This document shows positions 5,082-8,175 of a stretch of 8,175 bases of DNA, one piece after another (positions within the stretch are counted from its first letter, which is position 1; each line of letters starts with the position of its first letter). The position numbers and the translations under genes are program-made. Below the pieces are notes generated by a model that saw only the letters and a list, made by a program, of their open reading frames with translations, was not told the origin of the DNA and did not search any database. Location of the stretch: the NCBI GenBank assembly GCA_025936195.1, contig JAICTW010000083.1, forward strand, positions 1 to 8,175, given 5' to 3'. Origin of the DNA: Flavisolibacter sp. (GTDB lineage: Bacteria; Bacteroidota; Bacteroidia; Chitinophagales; Chitinophagaceae).

Positions 5082-7250
5082 TTATATGATCAGAGGTGTA
5101 AAGGGGTTTAAAAAAGCAACTTCATTATCCTGTTTCCTGTTTTTGAAGCCTGTAGAGTTGCTATCCGGAACATCTCTTCCTTCTTCAAGTTTTCGCCTGT
5201 CTCTTTCATTCAATCGTTCTCTTTCTTCAATCACCTTACGCAGGCTATCGGTGTTCGTGATTTTTTTATTGTCGGTTTTGAATTCGTCCAATTTATTAGG
5301 ATCTACCAGTTTACCTTCTGAGGTCATTACATAATCTACATTTGCCTTCCAGTCAAAATAATCATCGTTATCCCAATCAATATTGTACCTGTAACGGTTC
5401 CAGTAGCGGTTTTCTCTTGATGAGCGACGAACCACCCAGGGATTGTAGGCATCAATGATAGATTCATCAAAACGGATCTTTTTTCCAACAGGAACCTGTA
5501 TTTCCATTATCACGCCCTGGCCGCGGAATTTGCTTTTCCGGTCAATAGTTAAACCACTGCCCAGATTCAGAATACTGTCCTGTGAGGATGTAGTAAAGAT
5601 GATCCTTTCAGCACGGTTCTGCGCATCCCTGATGGTACTGCCGAAGCTGTACTTATAAAGAGTAACGTGATACAAAGAATCCGCACTCTTATCAATCCGC
5701 AATTTCACATTGCTGTATTTCAAACTGTCTTCAGTTATATCCCAGCCGGTATTGTCGTGGCGCATCCATCCAAAGCCTCCGCTATATCGGATCTCCGGTT
5801 CGTTCACGTTCACAATTAGCTTTCCATTTACCGGTTGTGTTAAGTTAACATCGGTGCTTACTCTTTCATATTCTCTTACATCTTTTGCAATGCTGACGGC
5901 AAAAAATACGGCACAAAACCAGCCTAAGGTCCACAGTCCACCGAAGATCCATCCAAGGTAATGGCTTCTTGAGCGTACCCTGACAATCCTTCTTATCAGC
6001 CAGGTCATCAAACCTACAATGGGAACTCCGATAAAAAATATCAATGTGCCCCAGGCCAGTGCTTTTTGAATGGGAGAAGTCCAAAGAAAATTATTGATCG
6101 GCCACCAGGCCACACCTCCAAACAAAATGGCCATGAAGGCAGCAAACAGTGCCAAAGTGATACAGCCTGCAATGAAAATGAAGAAGGCTTTAATGATCAC
6201 GGCAATGGCATGCAAACAGCCTTGTCCTGCCGGCCTTGCTGTTTCTGCAAACTCGCTTTTAAAAGATTTTCCTTTGGTATTGGCATATTCCTTTGCTTCT
6301 TTTGTCCAGGCTTCTGCGGTTTGTTTTACTTCTTCGCCCCAATTTTGCATGCGTGTTTTAAAATCATTCATTCCTTCCTGCACATTTTGTTTGATACGGT
6401 TCACATCAACCTTTTCTCCACGCATTTCCATTTTTTCGAAAGGACTCCTGGCCTCAGGCAAAACGATCCAGAGAATGATATAGGCCAGAATAAATGTTCC
6501 GGAAAAAGAACCGATGAAAACGTTGGGGAAAATGTCCCGCTGCCACATGAAGAAAATCCCATTTAAAACACCAAACAAAATATTCAATAAGAGCGGGGCT
6601 GCGAAGATCAGGCGAAAGGCCCAGGATGGCTTATTGAAGTAGGCACCCAAACCGCCGGCCACACCAGATATTACCTTGTCATCCGGGTTACGAAAAAGTC
6701 TTTTGCCTACATAGGTATCCAAGTCACGGACCGGTAAAATGATCCATAAAGCCAGGTAAATGATGATGCCCATTCCAAAACCGCCAAAGGTGATGATGGC
6801 AAAGAGTAAACGGGTAATGGCAGGATCAACATTCATATAATTGGCAATGCCTGCACAAACGCCGCCTAAAAATTTATCTGAGCCATCGCGGTACAATCTT
6901 CCTTTTGAACGTTTGGTTTCAGACTGTGTTTGTGAGTACGTTCCAGAAGCTTGTCCTGAAGTAGCAGAGGCTTTTTCTTCGGCATCTGTTTTTTCAAAAT
7001 CTTCCACCCGGCCCATGGAGTTGATGATCTCTTCTATATCGGCATCAGTGACAGCAGCAGCGCCTTTGCGTACTTTATCATTCATCAGTTCTGCAATGCG
7101 GCTTTCGATGTCGTTGATGATTTCATCTCTTCCTTCTTCGTTTGCAAAATAGCGGCGAAGGCTTTCGATGTATCGTTGTAAACTTTCGTATGCAGAATCT
7201 TCAATGGGAATGACCCTGCCGGATAAGTTTATATTGATGATCTTTTTCAT
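5082..7250 (-). CDS. Envelope-stress membrane protein: HAAS-like domain, two PspC domains, toast-rack-like C-terminus
   Basis: Protein of 722 residues, far longer than classical PspC (about 120). Residues 1-88 form a soluble helical domain (YIESLRRYF, EIINDIESRIAELM, DIEEIINSMGRVEDF) resembling the HAAS/DUF1700 signalling fold often paired with PadR regulators. Two PspC domains follow: 118-173 (LYRDGSDKFLGGVCAGIA to LALWIILP) and 184-265 (RLFRNPDDKVISGVAGGLG to LWIVLP). A charged amphipathic linker (275-335) leads to hydrophobic segments near 345-380, 396-419 and 431-455, like the PspC-associated transmembrane region. Residues 465-645 are beta-rich (LIVNVNEPEIRY, VTLYKYSFG, VIMEIQVPVGKKI) and fit a PspC-type toast-rack domain. 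A highly charged stretch (655-708) ends in hydrophobic FLNPFTPLII. It starts 23 bases after padR, so the two are co-transcribed. PspC domains are certain; the HAAS and toast-rack assignments come from pattern and context. Confidence 0.92.
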   Translation of the reverse strand: MKKIININLSGRVIPIEDSAYESLQRYIESLRRYFANEEGRDEIINDIESRIAELMNDKVRKGAAAVTDADIEEIINSMGRVEDFEKTDAEEKASATSGQASGTYSQTQSETKRSKGRLYRDGSDKFLGGVCAGIANYMNVDPAITRLLFAIITFGGFGMGIIIYLALWIILPVRDLDTYVGKRLFRNPDDKVISGVAGGLGAYFNKPSWAFRLIFAAPLLLNILFGVLNGIFFMWQRDIFPNVFIGSFSGTFILAYIILWIVLPEARSPFEKMEMRGEKVDVNRIKQNVQEGMNDFKTRMQNWGEEVKQTAEAWTKEAKEYANTKGKSFKSEFAETARPAGQGCLHAIAVIIKAFFIFIAGCITLALFAAFMAILFGGVAWWPINNFLWTSPIQKALAWGTLIFFIGVPIVGLMTWLIRRIVRVRSRSHYLGWIFGGLWTLGWFCAVFFAVSIAKDVREYERVSTDVNLTQPVNGKLIVNVNEPEIRYSGGFGWMRHDNTGWDITEDSLKYSNVKLRIDKSADSLYHVTLYKYSFGSTIRDAQNRAERIIFTTSSQDSILNLGSGLTIDRKSKFRGQGVIMEIQVPVGKKIRFDESIIDAYNPWVVRRSSRENRYWNRYRYNIDWDNDDYFDWKANVDYVMTSEGKLVDPNKLDEFKTDNKKITNTDSLRKVIEERERLNERDRRKLEEGRDVPDSNSTGFKNRKQDNEVAFLNPFTPLII

Positions 7251-7273
7251 TGTAATAAGGCTTTGGTTGAAGT

Positions 7274-7615
7274 TTAAGAATTGTTATCTTTTTTGTTGGT
7301 TAGTGCATTGACGCCGTTAGATAGTTCCAGCCAGGTTTGCTCCAGTTCTTTGTAAAAAGTTTCTCCTTTTTGGGTAAGGGAAAAATATTTACGCGGAGGA
7401 CCTGAATTGCTTTCCACCCAGCGGTAAGTAAGCATATCGGCATTTTTCAAACGGGTGAGCAAAGGGTAGAGCGTTCCTTCCAAGATATTCAGATTGGCAG
7501 CTTTCATTTCTTCCACTATATCACTGGGGTAGGCCTCGCCCCGGCGAATAATGGAAAGAATACAAAACTCCAGGATACCCTTTCGCATCTGACTCTGTGT
7601 ATTCTCGATGTTCAT
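7274..7615 (-). CDS. PadR-family transcriptional regulator
   Basis: Protein of 113 residues, typical of short (PadR-s2 type) family members: a winged helix plus one C-terminal dimerisation helix. The start MRKGILEFCILSII (10-23) is helix 1, YPSDIVEEM (29-37) helix 2, and EGTLYPLLTRLKNADML (46-62) the near-invariant recognition helix. The wing is GPPRKYFSLTQKG (72-84), followed by the dimer helix (FYKELEQTWLELSNGVNAL). PadR proteins are usually repressors, often of their own operon, and in many genomes sit next to a HAAS or PspC membrane protein that they are thought to communicate with. That is the arrangement here, 23 bases before the PspC gene and 37 bases after the DUF4440 gene. No strong promoter is visible in the 37-base gap, so it is probably expressed from the promoter at 8139-8168. 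A candidate operator is the dyad at 8150-8167. Confidence 0.96.
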   Translation of the reverse strand: MNIENTQSQMRKGILEFCILSIIRRGEAYPSDIVEEMKAANLNILEGTLYPLLTRLKNADMLTYRWVESNSGPPRKYFSLTQKGETFYKELEQTWLELSNGVNALTNKKDNNS

Positions 7616-7652
7616 ACTATTGTTTTTTATTTAGCGCTCCTTGAGCAAATTT

Positions 7653-8120
7653 TTAATGACCATAACTAACTACTCTTGTGATCTGCCACTCACTTCCTGC
7701 CTTCTTCCATATATGCACAAATTTGAACGTGCCGCAATCCTGTTTCCCATTTTCGAGATGACAAAAACTATGTGCACCAATTTCCATAGCGCCATAGTTA
7801 GGAATTGGATAAACCTCAAGTGTTCCCGGCACCAATTCTCTTTTTAAACCGTTATTGTTTTTTGCGGTTGATCTCATAAATTCCATGGTTTGATCGTAAC
7901 CGGTTAAACCACCTTTGTCGTGATAGAATTCAAGACCCTTTGTAAACATTTTTTTGAAAGTAGTTGTATCTCTATCGTTGAAGGCGTTGAACAATACGCT
8001 ATCCTCATGAGCTATTTGAGTATAAAGAGTGGAATCCATTTTCCTTTCCTGGGCATTTAGCGAATGACAGCCTGATAACAGGATGATGAAGAAAAGGAAA
8101 TTGAGTGTTTGTCTGTCCAT
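7653..8120 (-). CDS. Exported DUF4440 (NTF2-like) protein, probable lipoprotein
   Basis: Protein of 155 residues. Residues 1-18 are a signal sequence with a hydrophobic core (LNFLFFIILLSG) ending in the lipobox LSGC at C18, so lipidation is likely. Cleavage after LNAQ (24) by signal peptidase I is the alternative. The mature part is an NTF2-like DUF4440 domain: EDSVLFNAFNDRDTTTFKKMF (39-59), FYHDKGGLTG (65-74), and the closing strands TFKFVHIWKKAGSEWQITRVVSYGH (131-155). Members are small alpha+beta cones with a pocket; no catalytic function is known, and none can be read here. C120 and C129 could form a disulfide. I chose ATG 8120 over the in-frame ATG at 8171, because the longer form would hide the signal sequence and start inside the promoter. 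It is first in the unit with padR and the PspC gene. Confidence 0.88.
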   Translation of the reverse strand: MDRQTLNFLFFIILLSGCHSLNAQERKMDSTLYTQIAHEDSVLFNAFNDRDTTTFKKMFTKGLEFYHDKGGLTGYDQTMEFMRSTAKNNNGLKRELVPGTLEVYPIPNYGAMEIGAHSFCHLENGKQDCGTFKFVHIWKKAGSEWQITRVVSYGH

Positions 8121-8138
8121 GTTTTGAATTTTGTACCA

Positions 8139-8168
8139 CAAATCTATGGTGTATTTAGTACTATACAA
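8139..8168 (-). promoter_or_regulatory. Bacteroidota-type promoter of the DUF4440-padR-pspC unit
   Basis: On the minus strand TTG (8168-8166) is followed after exactly 19 bases by TAGATTTG (8146-8139), a full match to the Bacteroidota consensus TTG-N17-23-TAnnTTTG. Transcription would start near 8132, leaving a leader of about a dozen bases before ATG 8120. The position excludes the upstream ATG at 8171 as the real start. Confidence 0.75.
8150..8167. promoter_or_regulatory. Candidate operator: TGTAT-N8-ATACA dyad inside the promoter
   Basis: A perfect 5-base inverted repeat, TGTAT (8150-8154) and ATACA (8163-8167), has an 8-base spacer. The palindrome TAGTACTA (8156-8163) overlaps its centre. 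It lies between the -33 and -7 elements, where a bound dimer would block RNA polymerase. The spacing is like the ATGT-N8-ACAT site described for PadR, and padR is the second gene of this unit, so autorepression is a plausible reading. Confidence 0.45.
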
Positions 8169-8175
8169 CACATAG

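Noticed and set aside
6066..6566. Plus-strand open frames of 166 and 137 codons opposite the PspC gene
   Set aside because: Their translations are low-complexity and Cys/Phe-rich or lack any domain pattern, and the minus-strand frame encodes clear PspC and membrane domains. They are antisense shadows.
7616..7652. Possible separate promoter or AAGGAG ribosome site before padR
   Set aside because: AAAATTTG on the minus strand misses the TA of the -7 consensus and no TTG is correctly spaced; AAGGAG is over 20 bases from the start codon, too far to act as a ribosome site.
8121..8171. Extended start of the DUF4440 gene at 8171
   Set aside because: The extension overlaps a consensus promoter and places 17 residues before the signal sequence.

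Overview
The window is an approximately 8.2 kb stretch of a Bacteroidota genome, most likely from Chitinophagaceae or a close relative. The support is indirect. All seven genes have Bacteroidota-type architecture. The best promoter follows the TTG-N19-TAnnTTTG pattern rather than -35/-10. Start codons lack consistent Shine-Dalgarno sequences. The gaps hold short interspersed repeats (CAGTTTG, ATGTGCAA and CGCAGAT/CACAGAT types) of the kind I associate with genomes of this group. The base composition is moderately AT-rich. Every gene is on the minus strand, so the biological reading order runs from the high coordinates to the low ones.

Right part (8168 down to 5006): a compact unit that looks complete from promoter to terminator. 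It starts with a promoter (8168-8139) that carries an inverted repeat between its two elements. Next come a small exported DUF4440-type protein, a PadR-family repressor and a 722-residue membrane protein. The membrane protein has a HAAS-like N-terminal helical domain, two PspC domains, further membrane helices and a C-terminal toast-rack-like domain. A strong hairpin plus U-tract ends the unit, preceded by two smaller hairpins. The likely job is cell-envelope stress sensing: PadR represses the operon and the membrane protein may control PadR.

Middle part (4867 to 2531): gcvT, the aminomethyltransferase of the glycine cleavage system, then a small SRPBCC-fold protein, then a comB-family 2-phosphosulfolactate phosphatase. 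The last two are joined by a TAATG stop/start overlap and should be translationally coupled. No other coenzyme M or sulfolactate gene is in view.

Left part (2371 to 11): a 786-residue protein with an N-terminal SWIM zinc finger. It resembles the N-terminal region of Bacteroidota SNF2-type helicases. It stops at a TAG placed where the SNF2 helicase core would be expected to begin, and the last bases of the window continue in frame as Ile-Leu-Arg, like the start of that core. The gene may therefore be split by a nonsense codon, a sequencing error or a natural fission.

There are no RNA genes, CRISPR arrays, insertion sequences or phage genes that I can support, and no gene-free stretch longer than about 215 bases. 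The points most worth a second look are the promoter-embedded dyad of the PadR/PspC unit and the apparent nonsense break in the SNF2-type gene.
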